This document shows, in pieces, positions 12,214 to 23,619 of a DNA stretch of 64,000 bases. Under the pieces are notes generated by a model that searched no databases, was not told the DNA's origin, and was given only the letters and a program-made list of their open reading frames with translations. This stretch comes from Sphagnum magellanicum (taxonomy: Eukaryota > Streptophyta > Sphagnopsida > Sphagnales > Sphagnaceae): positions 9,392,146-9,456,145 of the forward strand of contig CM038921.1 of assembly GCA_021904315.1 (NCBI GenBank), read 5' to 3'. The number at the start of each line of letters is the position of its first letter. Positions within the stretch are counted from its first letter, which is position 1. Made by a program: the position numbers and the translations under genes.

Positions 12214-12526
12214 CCTAGGTGCTTTGGCAAAAATTAAATTATTTTCAACTTTGCTGAAATTTTTAGAAAAAATTCAGAACTTTCTACTGAAATTTTCAAA
12301 AACACATTCAAGTTGCCAACCAATTTTGAACCAAGGACTTGCTTAATCAAATTAATTATTTTACATCCATTTGACCACTAATGTAATGGAATCTCTTGAA
12401 GATATTAATGAATTTTATTTCATGCATTACACATATGTCAAAAAATTTAGAATTAAAAAGTAGCTTAAATTTTTGGCAATTGGATTAAATTAATTATTTA
12501 GTTAAAAATTGCCAAAACCACCTAGG
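12214..12526. mobile_element. MITE-like element with terminal inverted repeats and possible TA duplication
   Basis: The left end reads CCTAGGTGCTTTGGCAAAAA and the right end, reverse-complemented, reads CCTAGGTGGTTTTGGCAATT. The similarity extends inward through a TTAAATTATTT-like block. TA flanks both ends (12212-12213 and 12527-12528). Length is 313 bp with no coding capacity. The TA target site would suggest a Tc1/mariner-type source, but CCTAGG is itself a palindrome, so the exact end is ambiguous. Confidence 0.65.
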
Positions 12527-12528
12527 TA

Positions 12529-15500
12529 TTACAATAATCTACCAATTCATCCCATTGATCCCACGTGTATCCATTTTTTATGATGTCCACATGGCAATGA
12601 GTTCATTGGGACACATGATGCCATTCATGATTTTTTGCATCCATTCCAAAGGAGGTAGGATATCATGGTTCATGATTAATTACACATTGTTCTTTTTTCC
12701 ACATTCTAGACATCCGAACACCATGTGGACATTGTCCTTTCTAAGGATGGGGTTTAAACCTTTATAAACATTGCCATTGCTAATATGACCCATGGAGATT
12801 TCTTGGGTTGAACGTCTTTTACATGTGGTTTCACAACATCAAAAGCAACACAAAGGAACAAAATGATCAAAATCACCATTTGGGAGACCAATTCTTCCCT
12901 TTGGTAATAGAAATCTTCAATTGTTTACATAAACAACTTGATGACTTCTTACATGTTTATGCCAACAATGTGTGTTGAATGAAAGGCTTAGATAGTCTCC
13001 ACTATTGGTCCTCACCACATGTTCCAAAGAAAAGGTTTCAACTATGCTCCAAAAGTTATAAGCATGCACAATCTTAAATCAAGCAATAGAATGGGGTTGG
13101 TTATTTATCAACTTCTTCCATTCAACTAGACCTTTCGCCAAATTACCACCTTAAATATTTTATTCATCATAGGTAGCTAAAGGATGTCTATTGGTTTTGA
13201 TCTTGATCTCGAAATTATTCACTTATTTGTGTTAGACGATGAACCGCATTTTTTTTTGCCTCCTTTCTTTTATTTGATTTTCCCATTTTTTTCTTAGAAT
13301 GAAGTCTATTAGCTTCACAACAATTAATTGAACATTTTACTTCTTAAAAACCCCATTTTCATGTTTTTGAAACTTTGTTTGTATGCAAACAAGGGTTATA
13401 ATATTATTATAAATAATATGTAGGGTTTGTGGAATGAGCTTGTGTTTAAGTATGAAAAAAACATGAATGGCCAATGGGATTTCTAAAATGGGAACTTCAA
13501 TTTTTCCCAAAGGTTAATTTAAATAGATTGACATTTAAATTTTGTAATAGTGTCATTATGCCTAGGTGCAAAGTAATATTTATTGGCCAATGAGATTTTT
13601 CAAATTGATGGCTTTAAATTTTTTTAATAGTTGTTTAGTGAATTAATATTTACACATTGCATGTAAAGGACATGCACTTATTGTTGCATTTCTTTTGACG
13701 TGGAAGGGATAATTTTTTAACATGCATTTTGAGAGTCCATGTTTTTGGACATGCAAGGGAATGTGCATTGGTATCTTACTTTCAACCAAAGACTATTCTT
13801 TGGTCAAGAAAGGAGGTCGTAAGTAATGTTGCATGTGTACATCTCTAATCGCACATGGTTGTGTTTTTTTTTTCCACATTATAATTATTGATTGGTCCAA
13901 GGCTATTGGTTGTTCGACTTCAACAAATGAAACAATTTGTTATTTTTAAAAAAATGTTTCAATGTTTTTTTCATGAAAGACAAAACCATTGTTTTATGTA
14001 CACTCTATTTATATTTATATTGTGTGTCATCTTAGAAGAAAACACTAAGGATTTCATTGGGGAGGTTTTTATGGAATCAAACATATGGTAGAGAGGAGCA
14101 AAGTATCGATTATTGATGATATGTAGTTCTCTAGGTCTAGCAATCCTTAGTTGGCAAATTTGCATAACGATGCCTTAGTTGGTACCTAATTTCAATAAAC
14201 AAAGTGCTTAATATTTGACCTTTGTGGGGTTGATAGCTATGTTGAGTTGTGGTTCATTTTTAAAGGCATGGCCTTATGAATGTTGTAATTTGTCAAGGGA
14301 ATGATAAGTTAAATGAATTGAATTTGTGCAAGTAGAGAACTAGGTTCCTCCAATGATTGTACATGGACAAAATTGAGTATGTGTGTTGATTTGATATTTT
14401 CTTCTATCTCGAAGGCCTTCAAATGACCTTTTAGATGAGGTTGACACCAAAATGAAATGAAAATAGTTTACATGTTTCTTGTAATATTTTTTTGCAATTA
14501 ACAACCATGGTTAAAAACAGTGTCAATTGAACCATCTATTGTTTGTTTTATTATTTTTGTCAACACATGTACTAGATGTGTTTCCAATTACAAATAAGCT
14601 TTGTGAATGGTATTGGTTTGAATGGTTGGTTTATGTTTTTTTTTTTTGAAATCATTGATAAAATCGTTGGTACTTGGAATCACATATTTTATCTAATTTA
14701 AAGCTTTTTTTTAACATATTTCTATCACCTTCATGAAGAACTTTAATTCTTTTAAAGGTGATTCATTCATATTCATTTTTCTTGTAATGAAAGTTTTTGT
14801 TTTCGAAAAATATCATAGTCTTCTAACAACCTTGTGGAGCACTTTGAATTCATGTGAGAGAGAAAGAAAATTTGAAATACTAAAAAAATGTGATAGGATG
14901 AAGGAGTTATAAAATACTCCTCTTATATTTAAAACTTTGAAATGAATATATGAAGCTCTTCTAATGACAAAAGATTGTTTATATTGACATTGTGATCATA
15001 TTCATAAACATGTTTTTGACACATTCCTTGTGCCATTTGTCTTTAAATACACCCACATAGTCAATTGTTTTAGTGTTTTCAATATAATGCACAAATCACA
15101 AGTTATTATGAGATCAAATTTAAGGAAAACTTCACCCTAAAAATAAATATTGTATGATTTTTTTGACCATGTGTAGAAAGTTGCAAAAAATGTAATAAGA
15201 TCTTTGTATGGCAAAGGATAATGCAACATATTCCAATAAGTTAAATGATAAGATGCACAAAAAAGTTATAAATGCAAACAAAACAAAATTTGGGGAAAAC
15301 CCTTAGCAAAATGGCCCATAAGAAGAGAGAAACTATATTCATTATTAATTGTTTACTTTTTTTTCCCATTTAGGGATCCAATTAAACATGATGTTTTCTT
15401 CTCATAAGGCCCAATGCCACCCTTTTATCTTCCATCGTTCTTTCCATGCATTAGTAACTTGTTGCAAATAACAAGCAACGAGGCCATGGTTGGCCTCAAT

Positions 15501-16087
15501 CCAAACAAGTTGAAATTTAGGTCAAGTTTTATAAGTTGATTATTCTTGTACCTCTAAAATTTATTGAGGAAAAAACCTATAAGTACATTTCAAAATTAGA
15601 AAACATGTTATAAGTAAAATAATGCTCTCATGCCTTGACTACTTGAACCACATAATCACCCCTTGTCAAGAATTGAGATTCCATCTTCTCATCCATGTAA
15701 AGAACAATTATGAAATTTTCATTCAAGTGGCAAAAGGCTATAGAATTGAACCAATGAGAGAACCCAATGTGGTTCTTTGTGGTAACTAGTAGGTTGATAT
15801 TGAATGGGAGGTTGAAGGTAATGGGTTGTAACTTACAACTTGATAGCCAATAAGAGCATCAAGATTTGAGAGATTCTCATGAGGGATGCTTATGGAATAT
15901 GGAAGGCAACATGGGAAAAATAAACCCACTTTGCACTCAATTCCTCAAAATAGGAGTTCACTTTATTTCATTCCAAGGTTGTTTTAAAATTTTAAAAATC
16001 CATTTTCAAGTTCATTTTCTAAAAATTCTCTTTGAAAAATCAACAACATATTGCCATTCACTTCCACTCTAGGTTGGCATTCTAAAT
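12529..16087. other. AT-rich stretch with no recognisable gene
   Basis: The text is dominated by T and A runs and short unrelated ORFs (for example 13888-14091 plus). A CCTAGGTG word near 13562 resembles the end of the MITE at 12.2 kb, but I found no partner end. No RNA gene was recognised. Confidence 0.4.
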
Positions 16088-16297
16088 GTGCATTCACACT
16101 TGGTCGTAGGGATTCTAGTGTTGAGTCCCCTAACACCATGCTAGTCATTTAGGACTTACATTTACTTACCATGAACATTTTATGTTAAGCAAAACATTCA
16201 ATTAACATTAAGCTATTGTCCATTTAACATTGGGTGCCACCTAGGATGCCACCTAGATTTTCATTCAACATTGACTTAACATTAAGTGTGAATGCAC
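16088..16297. mobile_element. MITE-like element with perfect 14-bp terminal inverted repeats
   Basis: GTGCATTCACACTT at 16088-16101 is the exact reverse complement of AAGTGTGAATGCAC at 16284-16297. The 210-bp interior is rich in TTAACATT words and has no coding capacity. A related TTAACATT-rich block lies at about 51880-52170. Target-site duplication is not clear. Confidence 0.75.
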
Positions 16298-16379
16298 CAT
16301 AATAATGTCCCAAAAAAAACTAAGGCTACCATGATTGGCTAGAATCTTGTGCTGAAACAAATGCAATGTTGGTGGTTGG

Positions 16380-16680
16380 GTACCAGGGGTTTGTTTTTTC
16401 AATTTTGTGATGTAGCTGAAGTGGCGATCGTCCATAAGATAATTTAGCCAGATTTCACTACAGACTAAATATGAAAGTAGAAAAAAAAAAAACAGGATCC
16501 TTCTATATTTTTGGCTACCTACTGGAACTTATAATAAAAATCTGGCTGCAAACCTCTTTTTTTTCAAAAATGTGGCGGAATTTAGGCCATTTTTTCAATG
16601 GAAAATCCATTGTACAGGTTCAAATCATATTTTTCAGGTCAAAATTTGGGAGAAATTTCGCCCCCTAAAAAAAAAAACTG
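16380..16680 (+). repeat. Dispersed repeat family B, copy 1
   Basis: Landmarks in order: a GATCGTCCATAAGATAATTT block, TAGCCAGATTTCACTACAGA, AATATGAAAGTAGAAAAA, TTTTTGGCTACCTACTGGAA and a terminal AAAATTTGGGAGAAATTT block. The same order recurs at about 48.9, 50.2, 57.5 and 58.0 kb, and reversed near 46.0, 50.0 and 56.9 kb. A 65-codon ORF here is incidental. Confidence 0.65.
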
Positions 16681-17039
16681 CATATTATATCTTTAAAAAT
16701 TAATTAGTCAAAGATAAGATAAGACCAAGGTTTTTTTTTCAAATTTTTGATATAAATGTTTTGGCCAAAAAAAAAAAGCAAAATTAGTCGAATTTTAAGA
16801 GTATACCCAAAATGAATTTCCAAAAATTCCCCAATCTATATGTTGAAAAAGAGACAAAATTTGTCCCCAAAAAATCATTGGATAGGACCCCACTCAATTA
16901 TGACTTTGTAACTTACACTGCAAAAATTATAACAGTAACAACAATAATAATAATAATAAGAACTGTATTTCGTATGTTTTTTTAATATACAATTCACACA
17001 ACAACAAGGACATACATACCATGTACGAAAGATGGCTAC
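16681..17039. other. AT-rich spacer upstream of the ASG1-like gene, with an AAT microsatellite
   Basis: An (AAT)n run lies near 16941-16960. The DNA is CpG-poor up to about 17040 and then changes sharply to the CpG-containing leader region. I see no gene. Confidence 0.5.
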
Positions 17040-17634
17040 ATGAATACGCTATGTATAATACATGCGTATTGCACCGCCCGTATGCGAAACGTTCCCTACA
17101 TGTATGCGTGTTACAATGATGGAACTATTACCATAGGTGGCATAATGACTCATCATGGCCTGTGGGCCATATCCCATCCCCATGTTCAACAAATAGGCCG
17201 CAGCCCGCAGTTTGTAGCTTTCCTTTCCCCTTTCTTCCATCGCTCTTGCTGTCTCGTCGCTGTCGCTCTCTCTCCCTCTTTCGCTCGCTCGCTCGCTCCA
17301 TCGCTGTGCTTCTCGCGGTGTCGCTATTCGTTCTGGTTGCTACTCTGGTGTTGGACGTGTGCATGCATGTGTTCTGCTGTGATCTTTGATTTGGTTTCGA
17401 GTGTTCTGGGGGTTCGGAGTTCTGGTGTTTCCTGGCCGAAGCAGGCTTTCGGAGGGTTTTGAGAAGCAACTGGTTCGGTTCTGGGGTTTGCTTTAGTGTT
17501 TTTTTGTTTTGTTTTGTTTCCTTCTTCTTCTTCTTTTGCAAAACTCGTACGGGTGATTCGAAGGAACCGGTGGACTCGTTGTTGCCGCTGCTGTTTCGTT
17601 CGATCGAGAGACTCGTTTGTTTGTTTGTTTGTTG

Positions 17635-17943
17635 GTTGCCGATACAAGGGGACTTGTTTCTTGTTGCCGTCGTTTGTGTGACGAGATCTGTTGATTCTGG
17701 CTGTGTTCTCTTGAGATTTTCTTCTTTTCCGTTGTAGTTCTCGGTGGCCGCTGTTGCCGCCGCTGTTTCGACTCGTTATTTCGTTGCCGATTCCAGGGAC
17801 CTGTTTGGCCGCCGCCGCTGCTTTTTCAAGGGAGGGAGGGACTCGTTGTTTTGCTGCCGATTCCAGCGACTTTGTTTCTTCTTGCGGTTGTTTTCGCGAT
17901 AAGATCTGCTGAGTCTGGCTCTATTTTCTTGAGGTTTTTTGTG
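17635..17943 (+). repeat. Imperfect direct duplication inside the 5' leader, offset 218 bp
   Basis: The block from about 17635 to 17722 (GTTGCCGATACAAGGGGACT, later AGATCTGTTGATTCTGGCTG) recurs at about 17853-17940 (GCTGCCGATTCCAGCGACTT, later AGATCTGCTGAGTCTGGCTC) with a constant 218-bp offset. A third, short piece of the same text (GTTGCCGATTCCAGGGACCT) lies near 17783. The duplication enlarges the leader and repeats any element within it. Confidence 0.75.
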
Positions 17944-18137
17944 AAAATTTCGCCGGCTCTCTTTTCGCTGCGTTTCTTTGTGATCTTCTGGATCGTTCCT
18001 TGTCTCTTCATTGTCGCTCCTTCCTCTTCTGTTTGCTCGTGAATTGGAGAGAGAAAGAAAGTAAAGAGAAAGAGTGGTCTTTCTGTTTCTGTCGTTGTCT
18101 TGTCGTGTTTCCTTTTCCCTCTCTCTTCAGACAGAGA

Positions 18138-18173
18138 ATGGTTGTGGCGCACGGTCCCGTTGATTTCAGGTGA
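18138..18173 (+). promoter_or_regulatory. Upstream ORF 1 in the leader (11 codons)
   Basis: ATG at 18138 opens a frame ending at TGA 18171-18173 (MVVAHGPVDFR). If the leader is not spliced here, a scanning ribosome meets this ORF before the main start. Its start context (GAGAATGG) is the same as that of the main start (GAGAATGG at 18554-18561). Confidence 0.4.
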
Positions 18174-18250
18174 GAAGCAATCTCCACAGTCAAGAGCGGG
18201 TGTGCGCTCTGTCTTTTCCTCCTTCTGTTTCCTCATCTCTTTCGGAGGCG

Positions 18251-18328
18251 ATGCTGCGTGCACCTATCGATTCTCGTCGCCGCACTTGGTTGATCTTAGT
18301 AGAAGGGGTGGAAGATCTGTTTCGCTAA
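18251..18328 (+). promoter_or_regulatory. Upstream ORF 2 in the leader (25 codons)
   Basis: ATG at 18251 opens a 25-codon frame ending at TAA 18326-18328. It lies wholly upstream of the main start and does not overlap it. With uORF 1 it could lower translation of the main protein. Whether it is in the mature mRNA depends on leader splicing that I cannot see. Confidence 0.35.
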
Positions 18329-18557
18329 CAGGGCGTGCAAACGGGGTGAGAACTCTACTCTTTTGTCTCGTCGTGCTGCCGCCGCAAAGTGAGAACGCGG
18401 AGCGGAGCTCTTCTGTTGTTGCAAAGAAGGGGGAGGGACACAAGAAGCAAGAAGGGGCAGACAGTTTGCCATACCTTTGGCTTGTGTTCCGGAACACACA
18501 CGGCCGTTCTCCTTGGCAAACAAAGGGCAAAAGAAGTGAAGAATTCTTCTTTGGAGA

Positions 18558-21500
18558 ATGGTGGCATATGAAGTCCCTGCAGCAACGCAGACAAAGTACA
18601 GCAGCAGGTCTGCAGGGACGGTGGTGACAGATCCCTCCCTGCTGGGCAGCTCTGGTGCAGTCTCAACGGCTGTACCTCCTGTACAGGAATGGCGAAGCCA
18701 TGGTGGAGGAGGAGGAGGAGGGTTTGTTGTTACTAATCAGTTTGTGGGTCGGCCCATCAGCATGATGCAGGTTCTCCAAGTGCCATCATCTCTGGCAGCT
18801 CCCAAGCCAGAGCCGCACTTGTATGGAGATGGAAGAGACGAGGGTGAGGAGGAGTTTGACTTCTATCTACATGGTCGCAAGCGCTCCAAGCTCCATGACT
18901 CTCTCCCTGCTGCTGCTGCTGCTGCAGTACAGGTAAGAAGATGACTTTTTCTTCCTGCAGATTTTCCATTTTTCTGTCTCTTTGATTTGTGAGCTTTGGG
19001 GAGCTTGGGTTCTGTTTTGTTGTTCCAGTACATTTGTCTCCTATTGTGTATATACCTCCTGACAAGATTTTACTGAAGATGTAGCTGTTGTCTGTGTCGG
19101 GTGGAGTGTAAATTGATCTTGCCATTGGGTCATCTTCTTTTCTTTCTTTTCGTGCAGAGTCACATGCAGCCATCACTGGCCACATCTTTGTCCTCTGCAA
19201 TCCTGCTTCAGGGAAGTGGAGGAGGAGAACAGCCCTCTCTGAATAAGTCTGATGATTCACAATACTCCCTCACGAGGAAAATGAGTCGGATTTTTCCACC
19301 TATGCCAGTGTCTGTCCCCTCTGCCAGCCCTTGTGACCCTTTGGAGGAGCCAAGCCCTCTGGGCTTGACCCTCAAGAAGACTCCTTCATTATTGGATCTT
19401 ATCACCTTGCAATTGGCACACAGCAGCAGGACTACTGCATCTGATGCTGCGAACTGTGAAATGATTGAGCAAGGAATTGGCAAAAGTGGGAAAATTGAAA
19501 AGTGTTCAGCTCCTGCTGGATCCACTGTACAAGACAAGCTTAAAGCATCGAATTTTCCAGCATCCACACTAAAGATTGGGACATGGGAGGTAGGACTTCT
19601 GAGTCATCAAACATACATTGTCAGTATGTATGTGAGGGTCATGTATGAATAGAGAAAAATCTTGCCACCTGATGCAATAGTCCTGTTCTGATAATCCTTC
19701 ATGCTTGGGAGTAGTCACAGTCTGTTATTGGCTCTTGTAGATCAAGTTCATGCAATGAGCATTAAATATCAGGTTGTTGGGAATTTGACCATGGTGTTGG
19801 TATGCAGCGTGTGTCAAGGTATGAGGGAGATCTTGTCGCGAAATGCTATTATGCAAAGCGCAAGCTTGTGTGGGAGGTGCTGGACAGTGGACTGAAAAGC
19901 AAGATTGAAATACAATGGTCCGACATCTCAGCAATGAAGGCAACCTGTCCAGAGAGCCTTCCAGGATCTCTTGAGATTCTAGTATGAACTCTTATCTCTC
20001 CAATCTGATCTTGAACTGATGTAATATGCATGTTGGTCTTTGATCTGATCTTGAACTGATACAAGATGCATGTAAGTCTCAGATCTGATCTTGAACTGAT
20101 GCAACATGCATGTTGGTCTCAGATCTGATCTTGAACTGATGCAAGATGCATGTCGAACTCAGATCTGATCTTGAACTGATGCAAGATGCATGTTGGACTT
20201 TCACATCATGGGTGGTGTAATAATGTTGGTCTGCTGGTGAATGCTTGATTGAATATTGAGTTGGTATGTTTATTTTCAGGTATCTCGACCTCCTCTGTTT
20301 TTCAAAGAAACCAACCCCCAACCAAGAAAGCACACTCTGTGGCAGGCTACTTCTGACTTTACGGGGGGACAAGCAACTACCTGCAAGTAAGTAATCTTCT
20401 GGCAGCTTTTAAATAATGAGATACTTGTAGTTGGCATACTAGTGCTGAACCAACAACTGTCTTCAAGATTCCACAATATTGTTACTTTTTCTTATGTCTA
20501 CTCCATGTGCAGGCACATTTAACCATTGGCCTAGCTAGTACTACATGTATGGCAGCTAGAACCTTGTAGACTTTCCGCGCCACTTTTACAGAATCTCAAA
20601 TTAGTCTTTGGAATTGCAACTAAAGACAAAAGGGTGGACAGACTATTCAAGTCTTTGCTGCGCAATTGCCAGACATCTTAATGTGCCTTTTCTTGCTCTT
20701 TTTTTTTGCTGTGCAGTTAATCACCATTGGTTTGTTTCCATTGCAGGCGGCATTCCCTGCAGTTTCCAGAGGGTGTGCTCAACAAACACTATGAGAAGCT
20801 GGTCCAATGTGATCCTCGCCTGAAGGCCCTGGTGGAGGGAACACTTGGCGTTGGGCCAAGCCCTCTCTATGACCAGAGTGATGCCATGTTTGCAGGACAT
20901 TCTCCTCTGCAGCTTTCAAAGACTTTGAGCCCTTCGACAAATGTCTTTGAAGGGTACTACCAACCCTTGTCTGCTTACTCATCTCTTCAAGGGATGTGTA
21001 ATAGGACAGGGGTTTTTCCTGAGCAAGAAGCCGATATGGGAGCAATGGACATTCATATGAGTGATATCTCTTCCCCAACTTCTGGTACTGTATCTTACCT
21101 TTGTGATGGTAGTTTGTATGGGTATCCTATCCACTTTTGGACATTGCTTCTGAAGGTTACCTTTTTCTTTCATGAACTTATGCCAGGTGGTGGTTGACTT
21201 CCCACTGCACATGTTTTGTTGATGAGATTTCATGTGTGCAATAATGTGGTATCCCTAATATTAGGAAGCTGAACGCGTATACTAAGCTGAACTTTTAATT
21301 GTCTCTGTGGCAGTGGTGGAGATTCGGGGCAGTGATGAGGGTGGTAATAGTGACAGTGAGGAGTATTACACAAATGAGGAGTTCCCAACTTCTGCTCCCT
21401 TTGGCACTATGAATACTTACATGTCACCCATGTGTTATGATGAGCATGACCTGAAGCCATCCTTGGATGATTTATCTGATGGCAGCAATGTTGCTGCTTT

Positions 21501-21912
21501 GAATCGAAAGATTCTGGATGAGATTGCACAGGTCCTCCTTGGAGATTCTTCGGCTACTTCGTCTAATGAACAGGCTATCTTAGTTGCCGCAAAGATGGGC
21601 TCCATGCAAGCTGTCTTGGCCAGAGATTTTTCCACAGGGCCAGCCAGCTACCCTCAAACCGAGGGTTTTGCACCTGATGTACACTACGGATACTACACAG
21701 ACAGCGGGACCAATTATGGTCAAGTTGACATTGGGATTGAGGATTTCATAGGTCTTACAAGGGAGCAGCAGACTAGTCCCCGGCTACCCAAGTGCAATGC
21801 CATTTTGGACTCTTCATTCAACTCAGTGATGCAATGCCTTAGCAAGAACAACTCCACAGGCGATTTGCTTATGAACCTCCCAAGGATTGCGTCCCTGCCC
21901 CAACTGTTTTGA
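18558..21912 (+). CDS. ASG1-like: ASG1-like plant protein, six coding exons, 674 residues
   Basis: Coding exons: 18558-18932, 19158-19589, 19808-19981, 20280-20386, 20747-21084 and 21314-21912. All five introns are GT-AG (218-360 bp) and the phases join cleanly (0, 0, 0, 2, 1). The start is the first ATG after an in-frame TGA at 18537. The protein opens with a low-complexity region: glycine run 49-55, NLS-like GRKRSK at 106-111, alanine run 118-123. It then has a LGLTLKKTPSLLDLI motif in exon 2 and the conserved core, KIGTWE at 264-269 followed by RVSRYEGDLVAKCYYAKRKL, KSKIEIQWSDI, KETNPQPRKHTLWQATSDF and KLVQCDPRLKAL. That core is the signature I know from Arabidopsis ASG1 (At2g24100) and relatives; ASG1 has been linked to seed germination and stress responses. 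The biochemical role is unknown; the NLS-like motif suggests nuclear action (inference). The acidic, serine-rich C-terminus makes it longer than I recall for Arabidopsis ASG1. Confidence 0.92.
20003..20200 (+). repeat. 40-bp minisatellite in intron 3, five copies
   Basis: ATCTGATCTTGAACTGATGC starts each unit at 20003, 20043, 20083, 20123 and 20163, exactly 40 bp apart, followed by AAGATGCATGTTGG-type text. It fills two thirds of the 298-bp intron, ends about 80 bp before the acceptor and keeps both splice sites clear. Each unit carries an ATGCAT palindrome. The opposite-strand ORFs here only mirror the repeat. Confidence 0.95.
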
Positions 21913-22345
21913 GTCTGTTGTGCAAGTGTGAATCTTGACATCTGGGCCATTTGCAAAATCATTGTGAATTGGGGGAGGGGAAGTGGGAGGGGGGGGAGGA
22001 GTTGTGGGTTTTCATTGATAATGGGAGCAGTGTGAAATGGAATGAGGGTGCCAGCCAAATTTTCAGGGGATCTTCTCAGCAACTATAAATTCCAAGTTTT
22101 CTAGACAGAGGAAAAAATTAGTTGCAGATAATGTTTCTGAAGGTTTGGCCAAATGTTCAGACCCATATTTGAATTTTCTCTGGGTTTTCATCTTGGGGGG
22201 CATTATTATATTATGCTGTGATGCACACATATACCCATTTCTTTTGGTAGTGATGGGTGTGGTCTGTGATTGTGTGTGCAGAGTTGTATTAGCTAGCTTA
22301 GTGCCTCCTATATGATGATCTTGTTCAATATAATATAGGACCATC
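21913..22345 (+). other. Probable 3' UTR of the ASG1-like gene
   Basis: The text after the stop is G- and T-rich with a GGGGGAGGGGAAGTGGGAGG tract near 21970. It keeps a genic composition to about 22340, where TTCAATATAATATAG could serve as an AT-rich plant polyadenylation region. No canonical AATAAA is seen, which is common in plants. The end point is an estimate. Confidence 0.5.
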
Positions 22346-23005
22346 TGATGATGATACACACTTGGAGTTCCTTCCCTGGTGTTGACAGATTACAGATATG
22401 ATGAAAAAACCCAATTTTGCCATTTGTAACTGTATCCATTTGAAAACAGGTCTGATAAGGAAAACTCTAAAATTCAGCAATGAACAATCTTCTGACTGGG
22501 AGTCATTCATGCTCTCCTTCTAAACCAGTGGAAATCACACAGTTGAAGTAATGCTTAAGCAGCAAGCCACAACATCAACACTGATGATAAGAGTAATTAT
22601 GTATTTCCAGATCCTTCATTCTTACTTACATACCAACCCCTGCAAATCAACTCTGTCCCTCCCATGCTGCTTGGTGAAAAAATGGAGTGGGTTGATAGAT
22701 AGATAACCATCCCGAGCTTGGGGTTGGTGGATGGGAAACACCCCGAACGAACTTTGTGCATGATGTCCTGCATGGTTGTGCAAAGCAAGATCTTTATTAT
22801 CATCCTTATTCTTGAGCATGTCCTGCAACGTCCTGCAATGCTCACCAGTTCTGATCCCACAACCATTCAAGAGACAGGCCAGGTCTTTACTGGTATCGTG
22901 GGGTCTGGTTCCATCCGGGTGGCTGAAGGTTTGGGGTTTGTAATTGCTTTCACCTTTTTATAGCACTTACATCATTCAAACCCTGCAGCAGAACGTGTGG
23001 GTGTT
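22346..23005. other. Spacer of near-genic composition, no supported gene
   Basis: Composition resembles the gene flank rather than the AT-rich bulk. ORFs at 22597-22870 (minus) and 22718-22963 (plus) overlap each other and show no recognisable domain. The region could be further 3' transcribed sequence or a decayed exon. Confidence 0.3.
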
Positions 23006-23142
23006 GCAAAGGGTGTCACCCTGACACCGCACAAAAACCATGCGGGTTGACAACGGGTATCACACTGACACCCGCTAAGAACCATTGGGGGGGGAGGGGT
23101 CGCAAAGGGCGTTACACTGACACCCCCAAAGATCATAGGGAG
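23006..23142. repeat. Three-copy repeat of about 49 bp, each unit a short inverted repeat
   Basis: Units start near 23006 (GCAAAGGGTGTCACCCTGAC), 23054 (CGGGTATCACACTGACACCC) and 23102 (GCAAAGGGCGTTACACTGAC). Within each unit GGGTGTCA pairs with TGACACCC around a 2-3 nt centre, and each is followed by an AAGAACCAT-like tail and a G run. The block is GC-rich and lies at the border between genic and AT-rich DNA. Confidence 0.75.
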
Positions 23143-23619
23143 TGTTTAGCAGATAACCTTTTCTCTGTCATAAACCCACAACTTAAGACAATAAGAGGCA
23201 ACCATGAAACATGATTTTCAGTCGAGTCCAATTAGTGTTTGGAAAACCAAGTACCATAGCCTAGGGTCAATTTCCACATTGACAAAACAATTTTTTTTTT
23301 TCAAAAAATTAATTCGTCTTAAATTTTTGAAATTATTGAATTTTCCATGATCTATTATGATATTGTCACATGAGTAGTGAAATTATTCAGAATGCAGCCT
23401 ATGATAATTATGATGATTTTCAACATGTCAACTTCATATTTTCATAAAAATTCATTCCACTATTTTGAGGATTATTTAATGACAAGACTGACCTTAGGGT
23501 AAGGTATTTGGTAGTGTCCTGAAGGAGAATTTGACTGGGTGGTGAGGGTTGGGTGGCTGGGAGCCTAGTCTGACCATCATTAGGAACTTTGTGGAAGCTG
23601 AGTCCAAGCAGTGATCAAG

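Larger units (their letters stand above)
17040..18557 (+). promoter_or_regulatory. CpG-containing promoter and 5' leader region of the ASG1-like gene
   Basis: Base composition shifts near 17040 from CpG-poor AT-rich DNA to CT-rich DNA with many CpG. Features include CTCGCTCGCTCGCTC near 17282 and repeated TTGCCG or GCCGCTG words from 17580 to 17825. This is what an unmethylated promoter plus long 5' UTR looks like in a CpG-depleted plant genome. A weak TATA-like TATGTATAATA lies near 17050; I cannot fix the transcription start. A leader intron is possible (a CAG followed by GTGAG occurs at 18167-18174), but I could not pair it convincingly with an acceptor. Long ORFs on both strands here are composition artefacts. 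Confidence 0.55.

Noticed and set aside
17128-17647. Minus-strand basic ORFs over the leader
   Set aside because: They mirror the pyrimidine-rich plus strand, giving Lys/Arg/Glu-rich text without domains.
18138-18169. Alternative first coding exon ending at CAG before GTGAG
   Set aside because: An in-frame stop at 18537 and the lack of a good acceptor before 18558 prevent joining it in frame to exon 1.
17826-18263. 145-codon minus-strand ORF over the leader
   Set aside because: Same cause: low-complexity reverse reading of CT-rich leader DNA, no family similarity recognised.
18100-18627. Long plus-strand ORF overlapping the ASG1-like start
   Set aside because: It opens without an ATG, lies in the CT-rich leader and overlaps conserved exon 1 in another frame.
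18757-19260. 167-codon minus-strand ORF over exons 1-2 of the ASG1-like gene
   Set aside because: It lies across a well-supported coding region and an intron on the other strand and has no domain.
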